NCBI RefSeq assembly: GCF_004362515.1
Contig: NZ_SNXU01000001.1
Span: 6,696,001-6,760,000, forward strand
Length of the DNA stretch: 64,000 nucleotides
Direction of reading: 5' to 3'
Source: Actinokineospora alba
Lineage (GTDB): Bacteria > Actinomycetota > Actinomycetes > Mycobacteriales > Pseudonocardiaceae
Notes under the pieces: model-generated
Told to the model about the DNA's origin: nothing
Databases searched by the model: none
What the model saw: only the letters and a program-made list of their open reading frames with translations
Shown here: piece by piece, positions 15,041 through 23,593 of the stretch
Layout: every line of letters starts with the position of its first letter
How positions within the stretch are numbered: position 1 is the stretch's first letter
Position numbers and translations under genes: made by a program

Positions 15041-15634
15041 TCAATGAAGACCAGGCGGCGGCGGTGGGCGAAGCGGAACAGCGACCGCAAATGAGGTGAA
15101 CGCGCCCGCGCGGCGGTGCCCCCGCTGGCTGTCGAGCACGTCGATGACGTCCTGCTCGGTAACCTCGCGCAGGTGTCGGTAGGTGCCCGACCAAGTCGTC
15201 AGGCACGGCTGGACCCGTCCGAAGTCCGAAGTAGGTGTAGAGGGTGCTGCGCGACCGTGGCCTGGCCCGGTCTCCACCGGCGTGGAGTTCCATCAGCCAG
15301 GCGCGGATCGAGCACCGCAGCGGCCAGCATCGTGGAAACGAGGGTGGGCAGTGCAGACCGAACCTTGCTGAGACGAACGGGAACGCCCTCCGCCTGGCCG
15401 AGAACACCATGCAGAGCAGCGAGCAATGTGCCCGGCATCGCTCGCTGCGCCCCTCCCAGCCAGAAAAATTGCCCGGCGGGCTCGACGTGCCGCTTGCTGC
15501 GCGGGCATCGGGTGGCACCTAGCGCGGGTCGAGCTACTGGCGAGCCAGTCTCGTCGAAGTACGCCTCGGTGGCGCGGCGGATCCGTGCGAGTCGCTTCGA
15601 CACGGCGCTGTGGTCGATCGAACTCACAGGTCAC
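15041..15634 (-). pseudogene. Second tyrosine integrase remnant (SAM-like core-binding region)
   Basis: The minus strand reads WSGTYRHLREVTEQDVIDV, then LDSQRGHRRAGAFTSF, then in the neighbouring frame RSLFRFAHRRRLVFIDQTR and a stop. This matches the core-binding domain of actinobacterial integrases (LReiT..dV..aL..lrg....a..SlFRf.krr.lvf.np). Upstream frames (VSKRLARIRRATEAYFDETG; EGVPVRLSKVRSALPTLVS) may belong to the same broken gene. No catalytic domain follows. From 15640 to 16331 only short frames without recognisable content remain. Confidence 0.45.
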
Positions 15635-16331
15635 CCATGCTGGTCGGCAGGCAAGTGCGACGAGTCGCGCACCTTCGCCGCATCGTCCGGAGCGAACCCA
15701 CTCACACCGAAGGACTCACGCGGCGACCATGTCGTCCTGATACCGGCCGTCGCCGAAACCGAGCATCGGCGTGCTGATGACCGTCTGCGCCGCACCAGGA
15801 CTGCTCGCTCAGGACCAGCGCCGCAGGGTCGTGCACCTCTACGACAACGTCGATGCTCACCTTGACCCGCCGCGGCTGAGAGTCACCCATCCAGCGAGCA
15901 AACGGCGACCGGATCCCGCGGTTCCGAAGATCGACAAGTCGCCCGGACATCTCCTGCGTGGTCGTCTGCGCGTCATCACAGTCAACCGACATGAACGGCC
16001 CTGTCCGGCCCCCGATGGCCCATGGCGGCGTCTACCGGCGTCAACGACAGCCAATCGGCGATGTACCGGTTTCTGGTCGTACAGGTCTGACCAGGGCGAA
16101 TAGCAGCAGTTCAGGTCGGTCGGGAAAGTTCGCCCGATCGGTAAGATCGACTACGACCCCTCAACGAGATCAACGGACACCGCAGGAGGACCCGGCTCCA
16201 GTTTCGCTCCATACCGGCCGGTAGAAAGATCTATGCGTCCACAAGGGACGATCAACAACGTAAGTGTCGTTCAATATCAAAACACCCGCCGACCTGGGTA
16301 AACTTCCAGGAAGACGGGCGTTTCGATGACC

Positions 16332-16366
16332 GTCGGGCTGACAGGATTTGAACCTGCGACCCCTTG
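16332..16366 (-). repeat. attachment-site copy: 35-bp duplicate of the tRNA-Pro 3' end
   Basis: The 35 bases are identical to 18831-18865 and cover the T arm, the 3' acceptor strand and the 3' side of the anticodon stem of tRNA-Pro(GGG). Identity stops exactly at CCCTTG, where the two sequences diverge, as expected for the crossover core of an att site. A CCCGCC/GGGCG-type hairpin at about 16285-16322 lies beyond its 3' side, like the terminator of a tRNA gene. Confidence 0.8.
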
Positions 16367-16525
16367 TTCTAATTCGGGTCCAATCTGACCTGCGGATTCT
16401 CGGCCCAAACACGCTCTGACCTCGAAAAACGTTGTTGACCGTTGTGGTCGTTTTACGCCCTCTGCCGGTGGCATGTTGTGCAAATGTTGAACGGGTCTGT
16501 CCTTTGTGGACACCCACAGGGAGGG

Positions 16526-16669
16526 GGCTTCCTGCCATCCCGTCGACCTGGCTTCAGCCCGATCGCGCCGTGTCAAGGGGGCACCTGCCGCCAAGAGTGA
16601 GGTTACCGCGGACTGCCCCCTTGACGCGGTGTGATAGCCCTCGGGAGGTCGTCGGGATGGCAGGAAGCC
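16526..16669. repeat. Long imperfect inverted repeat (foldback, MITE-like)
   Basis: The arms at 16526-16583 and 16614-16669 match best at the ends (GGCTTCCTGCCATCCCG against its complement, 17 of 17) and near the centre (GTCAAGGGGGCA against its complement), with a weaker middle. The sequence on both sides together resembles 17098-17180, which lacks this insert. That makes 17098-17180 an apparent empty-site copy. The insert holds no gene. Confidence 0.6.
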
Positions 16670-16726
16670 ACCGACGAAACGTGAGATCACGTGCTCGCCG
16701 ACCATCCTGGAGACCTGCCGCGCGGC
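16669..16726 (+). repeat. Copy A of a 57-bp direct repeat
   Basis: It runs from CACCGAC through CGTGAGATCAC to GACCTGCCGCGCGGC. Copy B is at 17124-17180, with about 85% identity. In copy B the strand reads HWEVTDKREITRALTILKTC and ends in WY-stop, so both copies look like the 3' end of a lost gene. Confidence 0.7.
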
Positions 16727-16859
16727 GAGCGCTGTCCTTGCCATTGGCTGCTGTACAGCAAGCTGCCGCTCCCGCAGCTATAAGTCCCATCGGCTGGGCG
16801 ATTCAGCATGCCCACTACTGAACCGTTTCGTGGATGTTGTCCCGTGATGCCGTCGGTCG

Positions 16860-17054
16860 CTAGCGGTCGTACCCGCCCGGCGACTCGGGCACGATCACGG
16901 CGGTGTCCCAGCTTCCGGGCGCGTATGTCGCGATCGGAAACGAGTTGGTGGAAAACTGGGAGGTCATCACCGTGAGATGTCCATCCTTGATCAGGAAGCC
17001 GTGCCCGTCCTGATGTGACGTCGTCTTACCCCTGTGCGTAACGTCAAGTGCCAT
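16860..17054 (-). CDS. Small hypothetical protein of the tRNA-Pro element
   Basis: This is a 64-aa reading frame starting at ATG 17054 with AAGGGA seven bases upstream; an in-frame ATG at 17069 is less well placed. The product is soluble and ends SWDTAVIVPESPGGYDR. The regularly spaced GHGFLIKDGHLTVMTSQFS suggests a small beta-rich fold. I do not recognise it. Codon use resembles real genes more than the surrounding DNA does. It may be an accessory gene of the element. Confidence 0.4.
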   Translation of the reverse strand: MALDVTHRGKTTSHQDGHGFLIKDGHLTVMTSQFSTNSFPIATYAPGSWDTAVIVPESPGGYDR

Positions 17055-17123
17055 GTCGATTCCCTTCATGTGACGCGATCATTGCTTGGTGAGGTGGTCC
17101 TTAGTGGACACCCACTGGGAAGT

Positions 17124-17180
17124 CACCGACAAACGTGAGATCACACGCGCGCTGACCATCCTGAAGACCTGCCGCGCGGC
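17124..17180 (+). repeat. Copy B of the 57-bp direct repeat
   Basis: This is the partner of 16669-16726. Similarity extends upstream (17098-17121 resembles 16499-16522), so this copy represents the sequence without the foldback insert. Confidence 0.7.
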
Positions 17181-17211
17181 AGGCGCATTGTGGTACTAGT
17201 GTCACCGGATG

Positions 17212-17258
17212 GTCCTTGCGGGTCCGAGGTGGTTGAGACACCTCGGACCCGCAAGGAC
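17212..17258 (-). terminator. Terminator with a 20-bp perfect stem
   Basis: GTCCTTGCGGGTCCGAGGTG (17212-17231) pairs without mismatch with 17239-17258 around a 7-base loop. It lies 22 bases beyond the stop codon of the DUF1508 gene on the minus strand. Confidence 0.8.
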
Positions 17259-17280
17259 CTCTCGCGTTCGGTCGAGCGGT

Positions 17281-17448
17281 CTACTCGACGATCTTGCCCC
17301 CTCCCGCCTGGTTGATGATCGTCTGCGCCGACGTGCGCGCGTCCGACTTATTGATGTAGGTCTCGCTATGAGCGAGGACATTGCCGTTGCTGGAGACGAT
17401 TCGGAAGAACCATTGCCCGGACGTCGCCTTGAGGATGCGGAAGGTCAT
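17281..17448 (-). CDS. YegP-like DUF1508 protein
   Basis: This 55-aa protein consists of one DUF1508 unit: FRILKATSGQWFFRIVSSNG, then N.LAHSETY.NKSDA and a final GGGKIVE. The family (UPF0339/YegP) has one or two such units of about 55 residues; its function is unknown. ATG 17448 follows GAAGA-rich DNA; ATG 17466 is possible but has no ribosome site. A strong terminator follows. It appears to be intact cargo of the tRNA-Pro element. Confidence 0.65.
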   Translation of the reverse strand: MTFRILKATSGQWFFRIVSSNGNVLAHSETYINKSDARTSAQTIINQAGGGKIVE

Positions 17449-18036
17449 GTCTTCGTCTTCTTTCATCAGTTACACGACCGTTATCGGACCGTGTTGGTTC
17501 CCATTTTTAGCACTCCCACTCTGTGAGTGCAAGCAGATGCGGCGCTCCAAACCACTAGATGTAGTGCCCGTAACGGACCGTGCACCCACATATTGAAGGC
17601 GTCAGAGCTGTCGCGTGCCGCCTACCAGTACTTACACTGATGTAGTTCGCTCTAGAAATTATGCTAGATATCGCTCTGCGTAGCCAAAACGGCAGGCCAA
17701 TTCATCCGTTTGGCGGTTGCTTCAGAACCCGAATGCAATTCGTTACTGGTCGGTATTCGAACAATGTTGTGCGATTCGGTCTGGCTGGGCTGTACCAATG
17801 GGCCTAACCGCGATGTGCGTGGGGGCCTACGTTGGGTCTTACACAGCCCAGGCGGTTCGGCATGCGCGGCACGCCTTCAGTCCGCCGCCCGCGTGGGGCC
17901 GGTCCGGAGGACCCAGGCCCCACGCTTGGGCGAGCGGTAGAGAATCAGCGTGCCTGCGGGCGCCCGCAGGGCGTCCGCCTTGAACAAGTAAAGAAACTCT
18001 GCACGCACCGGCTACAGCAGATCGGCAGCCCCCGGA

Positions 18037-18463
18037 CTAGGCAGAGATCAAGTCGAAGCCGTCGTGAGCGCGCACGGATGGGTAGGGCTCGAAGGCGTCG
18101 AGGACGCGGATCGCGAATGCTGGGGACATCAGGTTGCGTACTTCGTCGCGGGTGAGCCAACGGACCTCATGGGCTTCATCCGCCGCACGGGCGGAGCCTT
18201 CGCCTGGTGTGCAACGGAAGACGAGGGCGACGATGCCGCGCGGCATGTTTTGTAGACACCGCTGAGAGATCCAACATGGACGCTCAAGCCGGTTTCTTCT
18301 TCGATCTCGCGCCGGACACCTTCCTCGAAGGACTCCCCCAGTTCGAGGATGCCGCAGGCGCTTCCCAGTGGCCGTTGTCGCGGCGACGGATGGCCAGGAT
18401 CCGTTGGTCAGCGTCGATGACTACGCCCGCCACGCTCACTGAGTGCTTGGGTGCTTCGCCCAT
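18037..18463 (-). pseudogene. NUDIX hydrolase, two frameshifts
   Basis: From ATG 18463 the frame reads MGEAPKHSVSVAGVVIDADQ and RRRDNGHWEAP. One missing base then shifts it into ILELGESFEEGVRREIEEETG (a full Nudix box). A second missing base in an A run shifts it into MPRGIVALVFRC and AHEVRWLTRDEV to the stop at 18037. Rejoined, this is a normal NUDIX protein of about 142 aa. Two indels suggest decay, although sequencing error cannot be excluded from one sequence. It overlies the place where the integrase's missing front part should be. Confidence 0.75.
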
Positions 18464-18469
18464 GACGCT

Positions 18470-18722
18470 CGTTCCGGCTGTCGAGGCCGCCAAGCTCAAG
18501 GTGCAGGGGCTCACCCCGCACAAGCTGCGGCACACCGCCGCGTCCCTCGCGATCGCCGTAGGGGCTGATGTGAAGGTCATTCAGCTCATGCTCGGGCACG
18601 CTGACGCGTCGATGACGCTGAACGTGTACGGGCACCTGTGGCCGGACCGGCTGGACGAGGTGGCAGACGTCCTGGACATCCGCCGAACGGCGGCGCTGGA
18701 GGACGAGGATCGGGCCGCGTAA
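18470..18722 (+). pseudogene. Tyrosine integrase, C-terminal catalytic fragment
   Basis: Residues read LTPHKLRHTAASLAI, then LMLGHADASMTLNVYGHLW, then a polar tail. They include the second Arg (H-x-L-R-H), the LGH His and the nucleophilic Tyr. The first catalytic Arg and the N-terminal two thirds are missing; the frame upstream only mirrors the NUDIX remnant on the other strand. The fragment ends 109 bp before the tRNA-Pro 3' end, the normal place for the integrase of a tRNA-integrated element. Confidence 0.75.
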
Positions 18723-18726
18723 ACGA

Positions 18727-18781
18727 ACGAACCGCCCTGGGGCGTGTTGTGCATATGTTGCACAGCCCTCGGGCGGTTCGT
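18727..18781. terminator. Terminator between the integrase fragment and tRNA-Pro
   Basis: ACGAACCGCCC (18727-18737) pairs with GGGCGGTTCGT (18771-18781). Placed after the plus-strand integrase stop and beyond the 3' end of the minus-strand tRNA, it could act in both directions. Confidence 0.6.
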
Positions 18782-18831
18782 GTTTACTGTCGACTGAAAG
18801 GCCGCCTACCTGCGTAAACGTGTCTTCCGAG

Positions 18832-18905
<74 letters not shown>

Positions 18906-19335
18906 GCCGCATCCGCTCTCGCGGGTGCTGGGCAAGACTAGCGCACCGGCCGTGTGGGGATCTAATCGGGGGCAGCCGGGCGGGGATCTTGCTGGGGGCA
19001 CGAGGCGGGCGTGGTCCCGTGAATGGGAATGGGTGTAGCCGCCCTCACATTGCCCAATGCCCACCGGGAACGGTAGTGCGAGTCAATTCATCGGGAATCG
19101 CACGTAGACCCCCAGAGTGCCGTGAGATTTCGTCAACAGCAGTTAACGACAATCGCGCTGGATCCACACCTGCGCGCGGAAACTCGCTGGTAGAGCACAG
19201 TTCCGTCCCTATTTGTTGCCTGCCGGTGAACCCCGGAACCAGCCATGTGAACAGTGCGAGCTCGGCGCATTCAAACGGCCGGAAAGGCACGCGGCGGCCA
19301 TAGACTGACGGGGCCGACTAATTAGCTGGGGACTC
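18906..19335. other. Intergenic region upstream of the Cvn operon
   Basis: These 430 bp contain no convincing reading frame. The region must carry the tRNA-Pro promoter (leftward) and the promoter of the histidine kinase operon (rightward). I could not assign boxes with confidence. Confidence 0.5.
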
Positions 19336-21456
19336 ATGACCGAGCGTAGACGTGGTTCTGTTCGTGGCAGGCTGACCCAACTGCTGGCCGTGGCGCTGAC
19401 CATCGTGCTCAGCCTGATCGGCTACGCGATGACCGTCGAGGTGCGCAGCTACCGGGCGGTCACGGCGGCGGTCGAGTCGGTTTCGCTCGCGTTGGGGGTG
19501 CAAGGGGTCGTTCACCAGTTGCAGCGGGAGCGGGGGCTGACTCTCGGGTTGTTGGGGGGCGACGACCGGTTCGCCGAGGGGCTCGCTCAGCAGCGGCGCC
19601 AGACCGACAGCGCGGTGGCGGCCTTGCGCGGCGAGCTTGACCGTGGGGTCCCGCGGGGCGGGGAGGAGCTTTCCGCGGCTGTGCGGGGGCTCGACAAGCT
19701 GGTGACCGTGCGGGCGGGCGCCGACGCGCGGACCGGGAAGCGGGCGGAGACCTTCGACTTCTACACCTCCGCGATCTCCGGGCTCAGCGACGTGGTCCTG
19801 ACCTCTGAGGACACCACCGACCCGGGCCTGCGCCGCGGGTTGGAGGCGCTGCGGACGTTGGGGGACGTCAAGGAGTCGGTGGGGCGGGAACGCGGGTTCC
19901 TCAGCGGCGTGTTCGCCGTCGGCTGGTTCTCCGGGGACGAGTACGTCCGGTTCACCGAGATCCGCGCGACCAAGCTGGCCGCGGCGGCCGAGTTCGAGCG
20001 GTTGGCGACCGGCCCGCAGAAGGACGCCTTCGCCGCCGCGCAGCGGACGCAGGCCGGGCAGCAGGCGGCGCGGTTGGAGCAGGTGGCTTTGCTGGGCGCC
20101 GCTGGGCCGCTGCCCGAGGAAGTCGACCCGATGCTGTGGTTCGACTCCATCACCACGGTCATCGACGACCTGCGCGACGTGCAGACCTCCGTCGGCGACG
20201 ACATCACCGCGCACGCCAAGGTGTTGCACCGCGAGGCCGAGACCGACGTCATCCTCGCCATCCTGGTGGCCTTCCTGGCCGTGGTCGTGTTGGTGTGGCT
20301 GGTGATGAGGAGCATCCGCTCGATCACCGTCCCCCTCGCCAAGCTGGCCAAGGACGCCGACACCGTCGCCTCCACGGGCCTTCCCGCGGCCATCGCCGCC
20401 GTGCAGGCCGGGCACACCGGCGTCGACGACGATCCCGTGCGGGTCGACGCCGAGGCCTGCGGCGAGATCGTCGCGCTGGCGCAGTCGATCGACCGGGTCC
20501 GCACGTCGGCGATGACGTTGGCCGGTGAGCAGGCGCTGTTGCGGCACAACGCCCGGCAGTCGCTGGCGAATCTGGGGCACCGCAACCAGAACCTGCTCCG
20601 CAGGCAGATCAGCGCGATCAGCGAGTTCGAGCAGACCGAGCTCGACCCGGACGCGCTGGGCAAGCTGTTCCTGCTCGACCACCTGGCGACCCGGATGCGG
20701 CGCAACGCCGAGAGCCTGCTGGTCCTGGTCGGCGAAACCAGCCCGAGACGGTCCGGCACACCGCTTCCGGTGGTGGACGTCATCCGCGCCGCACTGTCCG
20801 AAGTGGAGGAATACACCCGAGTCGAGCTGCGCGGCATCGACCCGGTGTTCATCTCCGGCTCCGTGGTCACGGAGGTGGCGCACCTGCTCGCCGAGCTGAT
20901 CGAGAACGGCCTGTCGTTCTCCCCACCCGACCGCGCCGTCGAAATCCAGGGCAGGCGCACGAAAAACGGCTACCTGCTGGTCGTCACCGACTACGGCATC
21001 GGCATGTCCGCCGAGCAGCTCGACGCGGCGAACGCCAAGTTCCGCGGTGTCGACCCGTTCCTGGTGGCGCCCACGAAGTTCCTTGGCCACTACGTGATCG
21101 GCATGCTCGCGGCCACTTTGGACATCGGGGTCCGACTCGTCGAGTCGCCCACTTCCGGTGTGAGCGCCCGAGTTCTGCTCCCCACGAAACTACTGGCCGA
21201 GGCACCCGTGGAGCCGCTACCTGTGATCGTGCGCACCCGCCCGTCCAAAGCCCTCGACGACGTGCCGCCCAGCAGCGGACGCACCCGCAACGGGCTGGCC
21301 AAGCGGACCCGCAGGCCCGCCCCGGAACCCGTCCGCCCCTCCGCTGTCGAGACCACGAACGGCCGCTCCCCCGACGACGTCCGCTCGATGCTGTCGTCGT
21401 TCCGCAACGGCCACCAGCGCGGCACCAACCGCACGAGCGAACAGGACACCGCATGA
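19336..21456 (+). CDS. CvnA-type sensor histidine kinase (NIT domain)
   Basis: This 706-aa membrane kinase has a first helix near 14-35, an extracytoplasmic NIT (nitrate/nitrite-sensing-like) four-helix domain with the repeated RERG motif (QLQRERGLTLG; VGRERGFLSG), and a second helix near 303-325. A HAMP region, the kinase core (RHNARQSLANLGHRNQNLL; LFLLDHLATRMRR) and a HATPase domain (ELIENGLSFSPP; VTDYGIGMS) follow. The C-terminal 100 residues are basic and disordered. It is the first gene of a four-gene conservon in which kinase, roadblock, DUF742 and GTPase form a membrane-associated signalling complex, as known for Streptomyces Cvn systems. The next gene overlaps by 4 bp. Confidence 0.9.
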   Translation: MTERRRGSVRGRLTQLLAVALTIVLSLIGYAMTVEVRSYRAVTAAVESVSLALGVQGVVHQLQRERGLTLGLLGGDDRFAEGLAQQRRQTDSAVAALRGELDRGVPRGGEELSAAVRGLDKLVTVRAGADARTGKRAETFDFYTSAISGLSDVVLTSEDTTDPGLRRGLEALRTLGDVKESVGRERGFLSGVFAVGWFSGDEYVRFTEIRATKLAAAAEFERLATGPQKDAFAAAQRTQAGQQAARLEQVALLGAAGPLPEEVDPMLWFDSITTVIDDLRDVQTSVGDDITAHAKVLHREAETDVILAILVAFLAVVVLVWLVMRSIRSITVPLAKLAKDADTVASTGLPAAIAAVQAGHTGVDDDPVRVDAEACGEIVALAQSIDRVRTSAMTLAGEQALLRHNARQSLANLGHRNQNLLRRQISAISEFEQTELDPDALGKLFLLDHLATRMRRNAESLLVLVGETSPRRSGTPLPVVDVIRAALSEVEEYTRVELRGIDPVFISGSVVTEVAHLLAELIENGLSFSPPDRAVEIQGRRTKNGYLLVVTDYGIGMSAEQLDAANAKFRGVDPFLVAPTKFLGHYVIGMLAATLDIGVRLVESPTSGVSARVLLPTKLLAEAPVEPLPVIVRTRPSKALDDVPPSSGRTRNGLAKRTRRPAPEPVRPSAVETTNGRSPDDVRSMLSSFRNGHQRGTNRTSEQDTA

Positions 21457-21875
21457 CTGTCGCCACAACGAATCCGCAGACCTTCGGCTGGCTGCTGGCC
21501 ACGTTCGTCCGCAACACCCACGGCGTGCTCGACGCCGTCGCGGTGTCCTCCGACGGCCTGCTGCTCGCCCTGTCCCCCGGCCTGGACCGCGCCGACGGCG
21601 ACCACCTCGCCGCCGTCGTCTCCGGGCTCTCCAGCCTGAGCCGCAGCGCGTCGCACCGCTACGACCTCGGTGGCCTGAAGCTGATGATGATCGAGATGAA
21701 CCGCGGCTTCCTGCTTGTCTCGGCCATCTCCGGCGGCTGCTGCCTCGGTGTGTTCGCGGGCGACGACGCCGACATCGGGGTCGTCGGCTACGAGATCGCC
21801 CTGCTGGCCGAGCGGTTCGGCGCCGCGCTCAGCCCGGCGCTGATCAGCGAACTGCGAGAGGTGCTCCCACGATGA
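21453..21875 (+). CDS. CvnB-type roadblock/LC7 protein
   Basis: This 140-aa protein of the roadblock/LC7 fold (LLATFVRNTHGVLDAVAVSSDGLLLALSPG at the start, and a central HRYDLGGLKLMMIEMN) has the length usual for CvnB. In conservons this protein modulates the Ras-like GTPase CvnD. The ATG overlaps the kinase stop and its own stop overlaps the DUF742 start, so the genes are translationally coupled. Confidence 0.9.
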   Translation: MTVATTNPQTFGWLLATFVRNTHGVLDAVAVSSDGLLLALSPGLDRADGDHLAAVVSGLSSLSRSASHRYDLGGLKLMMIEMNRGFLLVSAISGGCCLGVFAGDDADIGVVGYEIALLAERFGAALSPALISELREVLPR

Positions 21876-22216
21876 CCAGACACGCGCTGCCCGACGACGG
21901 CCCGTTCATCCGGCCCTTCCTGGTCACCGCGGGCCGCACCCGCCCGGTCCAGCCGACACTGCGGGTCGACGCGCTGATCACCACCCTGCCCGCCGCCGGG
22001 TCCGCCCGGCTCACCTTCGAGGCCAAGCAGGTCGCCGACCTGTGCCGCACCCCGAAGTCGGTCGCCGAGGTGGCGACCGCGATCGGCGTGCCGCTCGGCG
22101 TCGCCCGAGTGCTGATCGCGGACCTGGTGGCGGCCGGGCTGCTGGCCTGCGGACCGGTCCCGGAGCTCGACTTGTCCGCGCTGGAAAGGATTCGCGAGCT
22201 TGTCCATGCGCTCTGA
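21872..22216 (+). CDS. CvnC-type DUF742 protein
   Basis: This 114-aa protein contains DUF742: FIRPFLVTAGRTRPVQP near the start, then LRVDALITT, FEAKQVADLCRTPKSVAEVA and VGVARVLIADLVAAGLL, a winged-helix-like pattern. It lies between the roadblock and GTPase genes as in other conservons. Its stop overlaps the start of the GTPase gene. Confidence 0.9.
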   Translation: MTRHALPDDGPFIRPFLVTAGRTRPVQPTLRVDALITTLPAAGSARLTFEAKQVADLCRTPKSVAEVATAIGVPLGVARVLIADLVAAGLLACGPVPELDLSALERIRELVHAL

Positions 22217-22771
22217 CCGCGGCCCGGCGTCGGTGAAGATCGTCATCGGCGGCGGGTTCGGCGTCGGAAGACGACCCTCATCGGCGCGATCTCCGAGATC
22301 GAGCCGCTGGCCACCGACGCGGTGATGACCCAGGCGTCGATCGGGGTGGACGACGCGGCGGGGCTGCCGGACAAGACGACCACGACGGTGGCGTTCGACT
22401 TCGGCCGGATCACCCTCGACCCGCGGCTGGTCCTCTACCTGTTCGGCACGCCCGGCCAGGAGCGGTTCTCGTTCCTGTGGGACGACCTGTCCGAGGGCGC
22501 GCTCGGCGCCGTGGTGCTCGCCGACACCCGGCGGATCGAGGACAGTTTCCCGGCCCTGGACTACTTCGAGTCCCGCGGCACCCCGCTTGTGTTGGCCGTC
22601 AACCGGTTCGACGACGGCAGGCGCTTCGACCTCGGCGAGGTCCGGGAGGCACTCGACCTCACCGACGACGTCCCCGTGGTCTCGTGCGACGCCCGGTCGC
22701 GCGCGTCGGTCAAGCAGGTGCTCGGCGCGGTCGTGGAGGTGGCGATCGGGCAGCGGGCGCGCGCTATTTAA
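22206..22771 (+). pseudogene. CvnD-type GTPase, frameshifted in the P-loop
   Basis: ATG 22206 (inside the end of the DUF742 gene) reads MRSDRGPASVKIVIGGGFGVG. At 22267/22268 one base is missing relative to an open frame, so G-K-T-T reads as G-R-R-P and stops soon. The other frame continues KTTLIGAISEIEPLATD, MTQASIGVDD, the G3 motif FGTPGQERF and NRFDDG, and ends at 22771. Without the indel this is a normal 189-aa Cvn GTPase. ATG 22322 would give a 149-aa product without a P-loop. It is either a true loss of the GTPase or a one-base sequence error. Confidence 0.8.
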
Positions 22772-22798
22772 GGTGGGTGCGACGACAGGAGACCCACC

Positions 22799-23590
22799 GT
22801 GCCGATCGCTGACCTGGGTGACCGCAAGCTGCACTACATCCGCCGCGGCGAGGGCGCTCCGCTGCTGCTGATCCAGGGCATGGCCGGTCACCACGCCATC
22901 TGGGGCGAGCCGTTCCTGTCGCTGCTCGAACAGCACTACGACGTCCTCGCGTTCGACCACCGCGGCATCGGCGAGAGCGACCGGGCCGACGAGCCGTTCA
23001 CCGTGGCCGAGATGGCTCAGGACGCGGCGAAGCTCATGGCCGCCGTGGGCTGGGACCACGCGCACGTGCTGGGCATCTCGATGGGCGGCATGGTGGCCCA
23101 GGAACTCGCCGTTCGGCACCGCGACCGGGTCCGCACGCTCACCTTGGGCTGCACCTACGCCGGGCCGGACGGCGGTTCACTACGGGCGCCGGGCCCGCTG
23201 CGCATGGTCGAGGCGATGAACACCGGCGACGTCGCCAAGATCCTGCGCGCGGGCTACGAGGCGAACCTGTCCCCCGCGTTCCGCGCCGATGAATCCCGGT
23301 TCACGCGGTTCACCGAGGTTTCGCTGTCCGTGCGCGTCCCGTCGCCGGTGATCCTCCTGCAGTTCCAGGCCATCCTCCAGCACGACGCCGTGGCGGGGCT
23401 GCGGACTCTCGACGTGCCCACGCTCGTCGTGCACGGCACCGCGGACGAGATGATCCTGCCGGTGAACGGGCAGCACGTGGCGAGCCTGGTGCCCGACGTC
23501 CGCCTGGAGACGATGGACGGGGTCGGGCACCTGTTCTGGTGGGAACAGCCCGAACGCAGCGCTGAGCTGGTCCGAGGACACGCCCGCTGA
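22799..23590 (+). CDS. Alpha/beta hydrolase
   Basis: This 263-aa alpha/beta-hydrolase fold protein starts at GTG 22799 after AGGAGA. It shows an HG-type oxyanion region (LLLIQGMAGHHAIW), the nucleophile elbow GISMGG (Ser near 94), the acid region HGTADEMI and the His in GVGHLFWWE. No signal peptide. The substrate is unknown; esterase or epoxide-hydrolase-like roles fit. It follows the Cvn operon by 27 bp and may be co-transcribed. It ends 3 bp from the convergent tail-cluster lysin gene. Confidence 0.85.
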   Translation: MPIADLGDRKLHYIRRGEGAPLLLIQGMAGHHAIWGEPFLSLLEQHYDVLAFDHRGIGESDRADEPFTVAEMAQDAAKLMAAVGWDHAHVLGISMGGMVAQELAVRHRDRVRTLTLGCTYAGPDGGSLRAPGPLRMVEAMNTGDVAKILRAGYEANLSPAFRADESRFTRFTEVSLSVRVPSPVILLQFQAILQHDAVAGLRTLDVPTLVVHGTADEMILPVNGQHVASLVPDVRLETMDGVGHLFWWEQPERSAELVRGHAR

Positions 23591-23593
23591 CGG

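Larger units (their letters stand above)
16332..18831. mobile_element. Small tRNA-Pro-integrated element (degenerate)
   Basis: The element lies between the intact tRNA-Pro (3' end at 18832) and a second copy of the last 35 bp of that tRNA at 16332-16366. An integrase C-terminus lies beside the tRNA. This is the usual layout of an element integrated into a tRNA 3' end. Contents: a foldback sequence, two copies of a 57-bp repeat, two small minus-strand genes (16860 and 17281), a broken NUDIX gene and the broken integrase. From 17460 to 18036 there is only AT-richer DNA without a convincing gene. With the integrase broken, it is probably fixed. Confidence 0.65.

Noticed and set aside
15702..15992. 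Minus-strand frame with the plausible segment RVKVSIDVVVEVHDPAAL
   Set aside because: It might be the start of a real but broken hypothetical gene, but it loses any pattern after 30 residues and I could not support a call.
17710..18160. Several short overlapping frames between the YegP-like gene and the NUDIX remnant
   Set aside because: There is no ribosome site, no consistent codon bias and no domain; probably decayed DNA.
18207..18469. N-terminal part of the open frame leading into the integrase fragment, as a real integrase N-terminus
   Set aside because: These codons are the antisense of the NUDIX gene; similarity to integrases begins only after about 18470.
19318..21090. A 590-codon minus-strand frame opposite the histidine kinase
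   Set aside because: The kinase has all family motifs on the plus strand; the antisense product has none.
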